DNA of 26,188 bases from a virus. The stretch covers positions 1 through 26,188 of the IMG/VR virus record IMGVR_UViG_3300009071_000057, one strand, 5' to 3'. Position 1 is the stretch's first letter; each line of letters starts with the position of its first letter. The notes under the pieces are model-generated. The model was given only the letters and a program-made list of their open reading frames with translations. It ran no database searches and was not told where the DNA came from. Shown here piece by piece: positions 1-8,771 of this stretch. Both the position numbers and the translations under genes were made by a program.

Positions 1-3000
1 AGAACAAATACTACTTCTTCTGTAACTCCTGGGCCTGGTGTTCAGTTTTCTGTTATAGATACTATAGTATCAGATGCAACAGGTCATATTACAGATGTTA
101 ATACTAAGAATGTAACAATGCCTACTATAACAGGCGTTACTAGTGTAGGTACTGATACTCCAGATACAATATCTATTGGGGGAACAGCAGAAGACCCAAC
201 TGTAAACACTATTACAGGAGCAGTTGGTGATAATAATACTTGGTTAGTAACAGGAGACGATGTATATGAATATATAACTAATCTTGGTCTTGTAGAAAGT
301 GTAACTGGTGGTGTTGGTATTAACTTGACAGGAACAGCAGCAGATCCAATAGTCAATATAGACTATGCGGGTGTAGATAATGCAATTATAGTTGCACCTA
401 CAGAAGTAATTACAGATAATGATTACTTATGGTTTAGTGATGCATCAGATAATAATATAAAGAAAGTTAGAGTTTCTGATCTACCGGATAATGCTTCTGG
501 TGTTCAGCAAATTATAGCAGGAACAAACATAAATATTACTCCAATAAATGGACAAGGTATAGTTACAATTAATTCAACTGATCAATTTACAGGAACAGTT
601 ACATCAGTAGCTACATCTAATGGTGTATTTGTAGATGTATCAGGTGGAACAATAACTTCAGCAGGAACTATAACAGCAGAGTTATCTGCTACAGGTACTC
701 CTGATTCAACTAAATATTTAAGAGGTGATAATACTTGGGCACCTATCCCGGCAGATAATAACACAACATATAATTTATCTTCTACACAGAATTTATCTGA
801 TGTAGATATTACATTAAATGGTTCAGATGGTACATCAGATATAGTATCAGTAATAGCCGGTACTGGTATAGTATTAACAGATGTTGGAAGTAATTTTAGA
901 ATTGATGGTAATATAGGATCAGTAACAAGTGTTTCATCTACAACAGCAGGAGATGCTTTAGATGTATTAGTTGCAAATCCAACAAGTACTCCTGCTCTAG
1001 GTTTTACATGGGCGGGTGATGCTACACAATATGTAAACGGTGCAGGTAATTTAGCTTTATTAAGCTCAATACCAACCAATCTAACATTAACTACAACAGG
1101 AACTAGTGGTGCTGCTACTTTAGTTGGTAATACTTTAAACGTTCCTCAATATGCTTCAGGAGCAGTTAGTATACTAGACAATGGTACATCATTAACAACT
1201 GCAGTTCAATCAATTGATTTTGTAGGAGCAGGTGTTACATTAACAGAACCAACTTCAGATAATATAGTTGTTACAATACCAGATACAATTTATACAAATG
1301 ACCCTGGTATTACAGTTGACAATACAACTAATACGATAGGACTAGATTACTCAGGAACAGATAACTATATATATTTAAACAACATTAAAGTCCCAGAAGC
1401 AACATCATTAATGAACTGGTCAGAAGGATCAGGTGCTACACCTGTTGTATTTAATACTACAATAGCTGACATTGTTAATATTGGTTCATCAGGTTGGGAT
1501 TTAACTGGTGATTTAGGAACTGCTAAAAATATTGGTAATGGTGATACTGCTCTTATACAAGGTGGTGTTGCACTTACCTCATCAACTAGTGGAACTAATG
1601 TTTTAACATTAGACTTAGACAACACAGCAGTTACTGCAGGCTCATATACCAATGCAGATATAACCGTAGATGCACAAGGTAGAATAACAGCAGCAGTAAA
1701 TGGCACAGGAGGAGGTGGATCAATGTCAAGCTTCTTTATAACAGATGGTGTTACGACTGAAGAAATTCTAGATGCCAATACTGTAACTTTTTCTGCAGCA
1801 ACAGGTATAACTGGAGCAGGTTTAACAGTTGATGTTAGTGCAACAGACACTGTCACTATAGGTGTTGATACAGTAGGTGCTGACAATCTAATTATGGCTA
1901 GACCTACTCTTGCGGGTATTGCTAGTTTAGATTACTTTATGTTTAGTGATACTAACGGGGGTGATCAACTTTATAAGCAACAGTTTTATTTGATGCCAGG
2001 ATACTATGCAGGTTTCTGGACAAGAGGAGATAATTTAGTTACAGGTAGTGGTCTTGCTTCTCCAACAGATTTTGAATTAAATATTCAAGGAGGAACAGGT
2101 ATTACAACTGATGCTACTACTGCAGGCTCAGCTCCGGTTATTAATACAGTAGATATAAGTTTAGATAGCACTGGTGTAACTGCTGGATCTTATACTAATG
2201 CAGACATTACAGTAAATGCTCAAGGTCAAATCACTCTAGCAGCTAACGGAACTGGTGGAGGTGGTATGACATCATGGACAGTACAAGCTGATGGTGGTAC
2301 AGATCAGGTTATAACAAATGGAGATACGTTAAACCTAACAGGGACAGCTCCTATTAGCACTTTTGCACAAGCTACAGATGAAGTTGTATTTACACATGAT
2401 ACATCAGGTGTTGTAGCAGGAACTTATGTTAATGCCAACATTACTGTAGATACTATGGGGCATATTACTTCTGCTTCTGCTGGTACTGGTGGTGGAGTTA
2501 CTGCTGTTAACTTACTATTAGGATCAAGTTCAGGTACTCCTTTAGATGCATCTATTAATAGTAATACTTTAACCATTACATCAAATGTATTTACTGGAGG
2601 AACTAATGTAGGACATGTACCATCATATGGTTCTGATCCAGGAAATCAGAAGTTTTATTTAGATGCAACAGGTGCTTGGTCTGAGCCAAGTAATGCAGGT
2701 ATTATTGCAGGTTGCGGAATTAATAAGAATGGTAGTACATTAAGTGTAGAATATGGACCTTTAGCAACAAACGTAATTAACTGTGCTGCAAATGGCATTA
2801 AAGAAAATGTAGATCTTGAGAAAGATACAATAATATATAATGATGTAGACTCAGGAGGTTTAGGAATTGATGAAGTAAAAGAATTAGTAATTGCTGATTT
2901 ACTAGATAGAATGGTATCTAGAAGTACTTTTGCTCAGGCAGCAGCATGGTGTTCTTTTGATACTGGTGCAAGCATATTTACAAATTCAGGCAGATCAGGA

Positions 3001-3249
3001 ATAGGTACATTAACAGTAACTAGTAATGGTACAGCATCATCTACTTTAAGTTGGACAACTCCATTAACAGGAACAAATTATTTAGTATGTTTAACAACTG
3101 AAAGTTCAACTACTGCTTTTCATACATATTGTAGATTAAAGACTACAACTAGTTGTATAATTGGATCAAATAATATTACTAATCCAGGTGTACCAGCTGC
3201 TACTTTAGTTAACGTTGTAATTTATGATGTTGGATTAAATACTATATAA
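1..3249 (+). CDS. Tail-fibre-like virion protein, 5' truncated by window edge
   Basis: The frame is open from base 1 and closes at TAA 3249, giving 1082 visible residues; the ATG at 118 is internal and not a credible start. The protein is rich in Thr, Ser, Gly, Asn, Asp and Val and nearly free of Lys/Arg over long stretches, as in beta-structured phage fibres. It contains the fibre-type motif STKYLRGDNTWAPI near base 700 and many short GTVTSV-type blocks. Three 30-residue repeats of the form TAGSYTNADITV..QG.IT..-NGTGGGG lie at 1630-1719, 2176-2265 and 2410-2499. A second repeat family (DN.I...DY..FSD) occurs at 352-486 and 1858-1998. The last 110 residues look like a globular tip with several cysteines. 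The role, host binding or distal tail structure, is inferred from composition and repeats. The next gene starts 20 bases downstream with no SD sequence, only A-rich DNA. Confidence 0.8.
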   Translation, partial: RTNTTSSVTPGPGVQFSVIDTIVSDATGHITDVNTKNVTMPTITGVTSVGTDTPDTISIGGTAEDPTVNTITGAVGDNNTWLVTGDDVYEYITNLGLVESVTGGVGINLTGTAADPIVNIDYAGVDNAIIVAPTEVITDNDYLWFSDASDNNIKKVRVSDLPDNASGVQQIIAGTNINITPINGQGIVTINSTDQFTGTVTSVATSNGVFVDVSGGTITSAGTITAELSATGTPDSTKYLRGDNTWAPIPADNNTTYNLSSTQNLSDVDITLNGSDGTSDIVSVIAGTGIVLTDVGSNFRIDGNIGSVTSVSSTTAGDALDVLVANPTSTPALGFTWAGDATQYVNGAGNLALLSSIPTNLTLTTTGTSGAATLVGNTLNVPQYASGAVSILDNGTSLTTAVQSIDFVGAGVTLTEPTSDNIVVTIPDTIYTNDPGITVDNTTNTIGLDYSGTDNYIYLNNIKVPEATSLMNWSEGSGATPVVFNTTIADIVNIGSSGWDLTGDLGTAKNIGNGDTALIQGGVALTSSTSGTNVLTLDLDNTAVTAGSYTNADITVDAQGRITAAVNGTGGGGSMSSFFITDGVTTEEILDANTVTFSAATGITGAGLTVDVSATDTVTIGVDTVGADNLIMARPTLAGIASLDYFMFSDTNGGDQLYKQQFYLMPGYYAGFWTRGDNLVTGSGLASPTDFELNIQGGTGITTDATTAGSAPVINTVDISLDSTGVTAGSYTNADITVNAQGQITLAANGTGGGGMTSWTVQADGGTDQVITNGDTLNLTGTAPISTFAQATDEVVFTHDTSGVVAGTYVNANITVDTMGHITSASAGTGGGVTAVNLLLGSSSGTPLDASINSNTLTITSNVFTGGTNVGHVPSYGSDPGNQKFYLDATGAWSEPSNAGIIAGCGINKNGSTLSVEYGPLATNVINCAANGIKENVDLEKDTIIYNDVDSGGLGIDEVKELVIADLLDRMVSRSTFAQAAAWCSFDTGASIFTNSGRSGIGTLTVTSNGTASSTLSWTTPLTGTNYLVCLTTESSTTAFHTYCRLKTTTSCIIGSNNITNPGVPAATLVNVVIYDVGLNTI
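1630..1719 (+). repeat. Fibre repeat copy 1 (30 residues)
   Basis: Encodes V-TAGSYTNADITVDAQG-RIT and ends NGTGGGG. It is in frame and exactly 90 bases, the same length as the other two copies. The DNA of the copies has diverged much more than the protein, so this is an old structural repeat and not a recent duplication. Confidence 0.85.
2176..2265 (+). repeat. Fibre repeat copy 2 (30 residues)
   Basis: Encodes V-TAGSYTNADITVNAQG-QIT and ends NGTGGGG. It aligns without gaps to copy 1 (1630-1719). Confidence 0.85.
2410..2499 (+). repeat. Fibre repeat copy 3, diverged
   Basis: Encodes V-VAGTYVNANITVDTMG-HIT and ends AGTGGGV. It is the most diverged of the three copies. A further degenerate fragment (SDATGHIT) is visible at about 70-105, suggesting more copies upstream of the window. 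Confidence 0.75.
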
Positions 3250-3269
3250 TAAAACTAAAATAAAAAGAA

Positions 3270-6200
3270 ATGAGTGTTTATATACAAGAGGTCTTAGGGC
3301 TACTAAAAAGAAATAAAAAGAAGATAAAGCTAGACAAAATGAGAGATCATTTTGAGTTTGGTAAGCTTTATCAGAACAGTTCCCTGAATACAGGTGCGGC
3401 TTATAACCCTAAGATGGAACCATTTGTAGTTAAGTGGGGTGATCTTGTATGTCAAGCTACTGAAAACTTAACAAGAACACAACCTGGATCAGGTAATTTA
3501 GGAGTTGTTCCTGTATATACAACACCAGAAGGTTCATGTGCATGGGATACATTAATGGATTCTATCATAACACAAAATGCATTAGGTGATACTATTAATA
3601 TTGCAGGTAACTTATATGTACAAGGTACTATAACAACCCCAACATTAACAGAAGACCGTGTTGTTATTGTAGGACCAGGAGGAGTACTAGAAGATGATGC
3701 TAATTTAACAATGGATGGTACAACATTTACAGCTAATGTAGATGTAGTACATGGAACTGATGTACCAGCAGGTACTCCAGCTCAAACAACAAGAATAAAC
3801 TCTAATCTTAAACTAGAAGGGCCTGTATATGATTCACTTGGAGTATTAGGTGGATTAAACAAAGTGCTTGTAGGTTTAGCAGATGGTAGAGTAAAGTGGC
3901 AAGATGATGATGTGGTTGAAGCATTAACATATGGTTCACTATGGCAAGGAGATCCTACTAACTATAAGGTAGAACTACCTATAGGAACAGCTGATCAAAT
4001 ACTTATTTCTGATGGAACTACTTTTGCATGGCAAAATAATCCTGCTGCAATTGTAGGTGAAGTTTGTGATGTATATAGAATTCCATTATGGACACCAGAT
4101 GCTCAAACATTAGGTTGTTCATTACTTATTCAGGATGGAAACTCTGGTACTCCTGCTACTAAAATCACTAATGATGGTCAACTACAACAAGTAAAAAAAG
4201 TATTTTTAGATGAAGTAGTACAGGATGATACTCTTACAGAAGTATTAGTAAGAGATACAGGTGCTTCTAATGAAGTTAAGTTTAGAGATGTAGCTACAAT
4301 TGTTCCTCCTGTAGGATTTGATACACTTGTTATGAGTGAAGTCAATGACTGGACACAAACATATCTTAATGCATATGTACCTCTTGATGATACAACTGTA
4401 CCATATATGCGTATAGGTGGTATGACAACTTTAACAGATGGTCAAGAAGGTCATGTAATTGCAAAGAATGTAAAGAGTGGTGCTCTTTTATCACAAGATG
4501 CTATTAGATTTCCAGATGGTTGGGGAGTTCCAGGTGAACTATGGGACAATCAAGTATCATGGTTAACAGGTGCTAATGGTATGAATGGATATAAAGATAC
4601 AGATACACTGTTATTTGGTGAGACACTTAAATTTAAATATATAAACTACCAAGCACCCGGTCAAGCAAATAATATTTTATTTTGGGATGCTTGTTGTAAA
4701 CTTTATTCATCTAATGAATGTCCTGTAGGAACAAACCAAACACTTACAACAGATGAAAATGTAGCTATATCAAGTCAAACTGTAGTTGTTGATGATGGAT
4801 ATGGAGGGTATGGTCTTACTTATGCATTACAAACTAATGTTAGTAATGGTACATTAAATTTCAATACAGTTACTGGTCAATATACATATACTCCAGCTAA
4901 TAATTATTTTGGTACAGATCAATTTACTTATACAGCCACTGATGGATATTGTATAACAGACCCTATTACTGTAACAATTATTGTTAATGCGGTAGCTGAA
5001 CCACCTATATGGACTAGCTCATGCCCTGATACAAGTAATCTTTTGGCAGGAGATGTTTATACATATAATTATACAGTAAGTGATCCAGATCACGCATGTA
5101 ATCAACTCAGTGTAAGTTTTACTTTAACAGATAATGCTACTGGTAATCCAGCTACATGGTTAACTAATACATATAATAATGACTGTACTGGTACTATAAC
5201 AGGAACTTACCCTGCAACAGGTGGCGTATTCACATTGGCGTTGACAGTAACAGATCCTGATACTCCTGCTAACTCTTCAGGTCAAATTTGTAATATAGCA
5301 GGTCTTGTTCCAGATAAGGATACATTCTTTAACTTTTGGTTTGATGTTTCAGGTTCAATGGATGGGATTGTTAATAAGATAGCACAGAATTCAAGTTTAT
5401 CAAAAGTATATGCTCAAGCAAATGATACAACTTCTTCCCCAAACATCCCTGCAGGAACAGGTGCAGGAACAAGTACTCTTCAAATGTGTAACAGAAGAGG
5501 TGGTCTAAGAAGAGTTGACGTTATAGAAAATTCTCCTACTGGTTGGAATGCTTCTAGTACAGATGGAAATGCTTCATGGTGGTGTGTAAGAGCAGGGATG
5601 AGTGTAACAAATCCTTCAGCCCCAGGTCAAATTCCGGCAGGAACATTTGTTGCAGCTACAAACTTTGATATCATAAAAGGGGAAATGACATTAGAAGATA
5701 TCAATGGAAACCCTGTAATTCATAATGTATCTAACTCTTCAGAGTTGTTATTTGAGTTAACTCCTGCAATGATAGCTGCTGATTATAGTGATATAAATAA
5801 TTTTAGATATACATTCCAAGACTTTTATGCTACAGGTCAAACATATGCTCAAGAAACAGCAGCTGGTGTACCTCATAATCCAGCAACAAATGGTGAAGAC
5901 GGTTATTCTTCACACGTGATTATGAGTTTTGATGCAACTGAACGCCCTATAAGTGGTTTAGCAAACAGAGGTGTAGGTCAAGCACTTAATGGTGCTTTAG
6001 ATGTAGGACCAGTTGCAGATACTTCTTTAGCAAATGCAGATTGGTTCTTTGATGCCACTCAAATTTTTATATTTGCAATTTATGATGAGTCTTCTGTTGG
6101 TAATAATAAATATTTCCCTACAACTGGAGTATCTTGGACTGATAGAAATGTAAGTGTAAATAATGACGTTACGGCAGATGCAGGGGAAGTTGTTGCTACA

Positions 6201-6599
6201 TTTAATAATACAGCTAACTCTGTAACTTTAAGAGGTATTTGTATGAATATGGAACCTAATGGTGGGCCAGCATTGACATCTATATGGGGTTATGATGGTG
6301 CATTTACTGTGGGACTTAACACTCCTATTCCTAGCTCTGACCCCCAAAATGTTTTTGCTGCAATACCTGCAAGTGCTTATATAACTCCTAATACATCTCT
6401 AAATACCTTATATAATACTTACGCAGCAGGTGGAAACCAAGCAATAAGAAGTTATCCAACTACAGCTGTAGGATTTACACATAATAATGGTGGTAACGGT
6501 ACCTATCCTGGTGTAGTAAGTAACAGTGCTGCTAACACAGGTCAATATTATTTTAATACTTTTAAAGCAGCATTATTAGATCACGGATTAATACTATAA
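3270..6599 (+). CDS. Large virion adhesin: tandem-95, Ig-like and VWA-type domains
   Basis: 1109 residues. Residues 1-45 are basic and helical, and may anchor the protein in the virion. Residues 85-470 resemble phage fibre/neck proteins (motifs YGSLWQGDPTN, LPIGTADQILISDGTTFAW). Residues about 485-577 look like a tandem-95/cadherin-like domain (TTDENVAI, GTDQFTYTATDG). Residues about 578-675 look like an Ig/cadherin-type domain (TYNYTVSDPD, TLALTVTDPD). From about 680 a VWA-like domain begins with FDVSGSMDG, whose D692, S694 and S696 form a DxSxS MIDAS metal site; it runs to the end with a long insertion. It follows the fibre gene by 20 bases and its stop overlaps the next start (TAATG). Role inferred: surface adhesin that recognises the host. 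Domain calls are from motifs only; the MIDAS motif is clear, the domain borders are approximate. Confidence 0.75.
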   Translation: MSVYIQEVLGLLKRNKKKIKLDKMRDHFEFGKLYQNSSLNTGAAYNPKMEPFVVKWGDLVCQATENLTRTQPGSGNLGVVPVYTTPEGSCAWDTLMDSIITQNALGDTINIAGNLYVQGTITTPTLTEDRVVIVGPGGVLEDDANLTMDGTTFTANVDVVHGTDVPAGTPAQTTRINSNLKLEGPVYDSLGVLGGLNKVLVGLADGRVKWQDDDVVEALTYGSLWQGDPTNYKVELPIGTADQILISDGTTFAWQNNPAAIVGEVCDVYRIPLWTPDAQTLGCSLLIQDGNSGTPATKITNDGQLQQVKKVFLDEVVQDDTLTEVLVRDTGASNEVKFRDVATIVPPVGFDTLVMSEVNDWTQTYLNAYVPLDDTTVPYMRIGGMTTLTDGQEGHVIAKNVKSGALLSQDAIRFPDGWGVPGELWDNQVSWLTGANGMNGYKDTDTLLFGETLKFKYINYQAPGQANNILFWDACCKLYSSNECPVGTNQTLTTDENVAISSQTVVVDDGYGGYGLTYALQTNVSNGTLNFNTVTGQYTYTPANNYFGTDQFTYTATDGYCITDPITVTIIVNAVAEPPIWTSSCPDTSNLLAGDVYTYNYTVSDPDHACNQLSVSFTLTDNATGNPATWLTNTYNNDCTGTITGTYPATGGVFTLALTVTDPDTPANSSGQICNIAGLVPDKDTFFNFWFDVSGSMDGIVNKIAQNSSLSKVYAQANDTTSSPNIPAGTGAGTSTLQMCNRRGGLRRVDVIENSPTGWNASSTDGNASWWCVRAGMSVTNPSAPGQIPAGTFVAATNFDIIKGEMTLEDINGNPVIHNVSNSSELLFELTPAMIAADYSDINNFRYTFQDFYATGQTYAQETAAGVPHNPATNGEDGYSSHVIMSFDATERPISGLANRGVGQALNGALDVGPVADTSLANADWFFDATQIFIFAIYDESSVGNNKYFPTTGVSWTDRNVSVNNDVTADAGEVVATFNNTANSVTLRGICMNMEPNGGPALTSIWGYDGAFTVGLNTPIPSSDPQNVFAAIPASAYITPNTSLNTLYNTYAAGGNQAIRSYPTTAVGFTHNNGGNGTYPGVVSNSAANTGQYYFNTFKAALLDHGLIL

Positions 6600-6823
6600 T
6601 GATAATAAGAAATCTTCCATATAATGATAAAGGACTGGACTGGGTTGTAGATCAGTATAATAGAAATAGAGATTTTAAAGATCATATAACAATAGATGAT
6701 CTTGTATCAGCTGAAAAATTAGCTGATGAGATTTCTTTTAGATTGATGGCAACAAAGAAACATCCTGATTACGAATGGTTAAATCAAAAATTAATAGAAT
6801 ATGTCAAAGCAAATAACAAATAA
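6599..6823 (+). CDS. Small hypothetical protein in the virion operon
   Basis: 74 residues, charged and probably helical, with no signal peptide or membrane segment. The ATG at 6599 shares its A with the stop TAA of the adhesin gene (TAATG), so the two are translationally coupled. I do not recognise the family. Its position as the third gene of the + strand block suggests a small structural or assembly protein; this is inference from context only. Confidence 0.65.
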   Translation: MIIRNLPYNDKGLDWVVDQYNRNRDFKDHITIDDLVSAEKLADEISFRLMATKKHPDYEWLNQKLIEYVKANNK

Positions 6824-6983
6824 AGCAACTAACCCAATGAGCCCACACAGCCCTAAAGTAAAGGCTGGTGGCTCAGTAGTAGTTGATAAGTCAACAGGTA
6901 ACGGAGGTTTTGCAACTGGTGGTCCAACTAGTACAAGTAATATGTACGGTATATTATCAGGTAACTTTGAGAGTAAAGACTAA
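6801..6983 (+). CDS. Small Gly/Ser/Thr-rich hypothetical protein
   Basis: 60 residues, low complexity, with GGSVVVDKSTGNGGFATGG in the middle. It overlaps the preceding gene by 23 bases; an internal ATG at 6837 would remove the overlap and leave 48 residues. It is the last + strand gene before the convergent junction, with only 21 bases (6984-7004) to the end of the opposing gene. I do not recognise it. A minor virion protein is possible, but there is no direct evidence. Confidence 0.5.
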   Translation: MSKQITNKATNPMSPHSPKVKAGGSVVVDKSTGNGGFATGGPTSTSNMYGILSGNFESKD

Positions 6984-7004
6984 GAAGGCCAGATTATTAC
7001 TAAA

Positions 7005-7289
7005 TCATCTTTCATTTTCTAGTTCTTTTTCTAAACACGCAAGAGCACGCCATGCTACTTTTGCAGTATGACGAATGCCATCATCATCTATAGTACCTGC
7101 ATCAATCAGATGCCTAGCTAATGCATCATAGTCATCAGTAGACTTATTACGATCCCAATGTAATGGTTTATCAGGATGATGCTGTTTGTTCCCTTGTAAT
7201 GATACACGAGCTATTTCCATAATAGCTTTAGGAAAATATTTTAATACGCCAGTAAAGACTGGTCTTTCTTTTCTTTCTTCTGCTTTCAT
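7005..7289 (-). CDS. dATP/dGTP diphosphohydrolase N-terminal-like protein
   Basis: 94 residues. The pattern TGVLKYFPKAIMEIARVS, then GNKQHHPDKPLHWDR, KSTDDYDALARHLID and DDDGIRHTAKVAWRALA matches my recollection of the small phage family annotated as dATP/dGTP diphosphohydrolase N-terminal domain. Acidic and His residues (HHPD, TDDYD, DDDGIRH) could bind metal and nucleotide. Likely role: trimming purine deoxynucleotide pools during infection. It is the last gene of the - strand block, and its ATG overlaps the stop of the preceding gene as ATGA. The family name is from memory and activity is not shown by sequence alone. No purZ-like or other base-modification gene lies in this window. Confidence 0.6.
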   Translation of the reverse strand: MKAEERKERPVFTGVLKYFPKAIMEIARVSLQGNKQHHPDKPLHWDRNKSTDDYDALARHLIDAGTIDDDGIRHTAKVAWRALACLEKELENER

Positions 7290-7477
7290 TTATCTTTATT
7301 TTTACGGTAATCAAGTATAAATCCAATTAGGACGAGCATGTTCAACCCTAGACTTGCTATAATTTCATGCATATCTTTATAAACATTTACGCTTAGATGT
7401 ATATGTCCAACGATCCAAAACGGTATTGCCATTTGCTGACTATACCATATTAATGCAAATTCTAAAAACTTTTTCAT
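7286..7477 (-). CDS. Small membrane protein, two predicted TM segments
   Basis: 63 residues from ATG 7477 (MKKFLEF). A longer form would need TTG at 7486; the ATG is preferred because it overlaps the upstream stop as ATGA and the downstream junction is also ATGA. Residues about 5-28 and 37-55 are hydrophobic (ALIWYSQQMAIPFWIVG and IIASLGLNMLVLIGFIL), and the tail is basic (DYRKNKDK). I do not recognise a family. The topology would fit a holin-like or membrane-modulating protein, but no lysis gene is adjacent. Confidence 0.6.
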   Translation of the reverse strand: MKKFLEFALIWYSQQMAIPFWIVGHIHLSVNVYKDMHEIIASLGLNMLVLIGFILDYRKNKDK

Positions 7478-7695
7478 GCTAACCAATCTCTTATATCTTC
7501 ACTACTAGAACTCTTTATAGTTATGAATATAACCATAACTTCACCCCAATAATCTATGAGCAAATCATGTTTCATGTTTTCACAGAAGTACTGCAACTGT
7601 AGGATATGTATATGCCCATCAATAGGGCCCAGCCTTTCATATATGCTGTTTGCTCTTTGTTCTGCTTCTGTCATCAAAGTATCTTTCCAATTCAT
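7474..7695 (-). CDS. Small hypothetical protein
   Basis: 73 residues, acidic, helical N-terminus followed by a beta-rich hydrophobic stretch (EVMVIFITI) that could look like a short membrane segment but is more likely a core strand. It is the first gene after the structured RNA at 7710-7789, whose 3' edge lies 14 bases before this ATG, so its translation could be influenced by that element. The stop overlaps the next ATG (ATGA). Function unknown. Confidence 0.55.
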   Translation of the reverse strand: MNWKDTLMTEAEQRANSIYERLGPIDGHIHILQLQYFCENMKHDLLIDYWGEVMVIFITIKSSSSEDIRDWLA

Positions 7696-7709
7696 ATATT
7701 AAATAGGTG

Positions 7710-7789
7710 AGGAGGCCCATACAAAGGTTAAAAACATTTAATAATTATTAATTGGCATACGCCTCTTTGTACGGTTGGTTTTGCCTCCC
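7710..7789 (-). ncRNA. Candidate structured RNA / 5' leader element
   Basis: On the - strand a 7-bp helix GGGAGGC/GCCTCCT (7789-7783 with 7716-7710) encloses a 10-bp helix CCGTACAAAG/CTTTGTATGG (7774-7765 with 7726-7717). The two helices abut on the 3' side and are separated by AAAACCAA on the 5' side. Each contains one G-U pair when read on the - strand; on the + strand both become A-C mismatches, so the RNA should be the - strand one. The apical part has GGC-GTAT-GCC and AT-rich palindromes. It almost fills the gap between the 27-residue ORF and the 73-residue gene. No U-tract follows, so a plain terminator is unlikely. It could be a cis-regulatory leader or a stable small RNA. Confidence 0.55.
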
Positions 7790-7793
7790 TTAT

Positions 7794-7877
7794 TTATTCA
7801 CCCAATTTTTTATTAAAGATTAAATATCCAATGGCTATGGTAAGTATTATAATAGTTACTGTTTGCCAAGGACTCAT
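7794..7877 (-). CDS. 27-residue single-TM peptide
   Basis: A short ORF: MSPWQTVTIIILTIAIGYLI followed by a basic tail FNKKLGE. Its ATG overlaps the DUF932 stop as ATGA, the same coupling used by other gene pairs in this operon, and its stop comes just before the structured RNA. A hydrophobic segment spans residues 6-20. Function unknown; a small membrane-active phage peptide is plausible. The coupled start and clean TM pattern are the only support. Confidence 0.5.
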   Translation of the reverse strand: MSPWQTVTIIILTIAIGYLIFNKKLGE

Positions 7878-8752
7878 AATCTACCCATATACATTTCATG
7901 AATCAGTCTCTTGCTTGTGATATCTTCATCAATGACTATATCAACTGCGTCTTCCATTGTTATATCTATTAACTGTGGATCTGTATTTAACTCTACACCA
8001 TTATACAAATTCTTGTTAATCAATTCCACTGTAATAAAATCATGAAAGTTCTGTTGATCATTTAACCAGTCCCGTGGGTGTGCTTTCTTTAATGCATGCG
8101 TTACATGATTATAAAAGGCCCATGCACTGTAATTACTCTGACCATAATCAAAAGATGGTTTGTCCATCTCTTTCTTAATCATAGATGTTTGCTGTGTGTC
8201 AAGAAGATCCTCATCAATAAACAATCTTCCTACTAGCTCTGACTGTTCTTTACAAGTAATATTTATAGATTTAAGATATTCTTTATCAGCAATCAACCTT
8301 TTATAATACTTCTCAGCATTCTTTATTTGGTCTGACATATGAATCTTAGTATCCATATTGGCTGTACCAGTATGTTTTCTATTATAATTCATCATATCAC
8401 CTGCAACCATGCCGTTACCACATACTTTTACATATGCACCAACACTACATTGAAATCTAGTACTCTTGTCATAAGAGTTTGTCCAGGCAAACATCATACC
8501 CAGCTCTTCTTCCTGCATTGCAGTATCATCCGGGTTTGTTGGCCTTAAATAATAGATCCCCTGTGCTACATTAGCATTCATATTAGATCTATATACTTCA
8601 TTAATTATAGAGAATCCACTTGTTTTAAGTAGATTCTTTGCGTTATCTATCACTTCTTTGTGTGATATAACTGTATAAGATTTACCGTGTACTGGTAAAG
8701 GTTCATTTTCTAGATATGCTCTAGTAACTTCTTTTGGTTTTGTGTATCCCAT
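7874..8752 (-). CDS. DUF932 family protein
   Basis: 292 residues. The central block NSYDKSTRFQCSVGAYVKVCGNGM matches the DUF932 signature (an NSHDGS-like motif followed by a strand and a CxNG turn), and the regions around it (HPRDWLND, late helices) fit the phage/plasmid-encoded family in length. The biochemical role of DUF932 is unsettled; it is common beside replication genes of phages and plasmids. It is the first gene behind a promoter-like site at 8772-8801 and is coupled to a 27-residue ORF downstream. ATG 8752 is preceded by A/T-rich DNA with no SD. Confidence 0.75.
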   Translation of the reverse strand: MGYTKPKEVTRAYLENEPLPVHGKSYTVISHKEVIDNAKNLLKTSGFSIINEVYRSNMNANVAQGIYYLRPTNPDDTAMQEEELGMMFAWTNSYDKSTRFQCSVGAYVKVCGNGMVAGDMMNYNRKHTGTANMDTKIHMSDQIKNAEKYYKRLIADKEYLKSINITCKEQSELVGRLFIDEDLLDTQQTSMIKKEMDKPSFDYGQSNYSAWAFYNHVTHALKKAHPRDWLNDQQNFHDFITVELINKNLYNGVELNTDPQLIDITMEDAVDIVIDEDITSKRLIHEMYMGRL

Positions 8753-8771
8753 ATTGTAAACTTATTTAGTG

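Noticed and set aside
118-356. Antisense ORFs in the fibre gene (also 582-1079, 1365-1886)
   Set aside because: They are shadows of a repetitive, low-complexity coding strand, with Val/Pro/Thr-rich translations and no coupling to neighbours.
6984-7004. Bidirectional terminator between the convergent + and - blocks
   Set aside because: The gap is only 21 bases and shows no hairpin or T-run; termination may occur inside the opposing gene.
6883-7071. + strand ORF crossing the convergent junction
   Set aside because: It overlaps two better-supported genes out of frame and its translation looks random.
7710-7789. tRNA gene suggested by a 7-bp acceptor-like helix
   Set aside because: No T-arm GTTC, no D-arm or anticodon arm in the right places, and the helix continues into a 10-bp stem that a tRNA cannot have.
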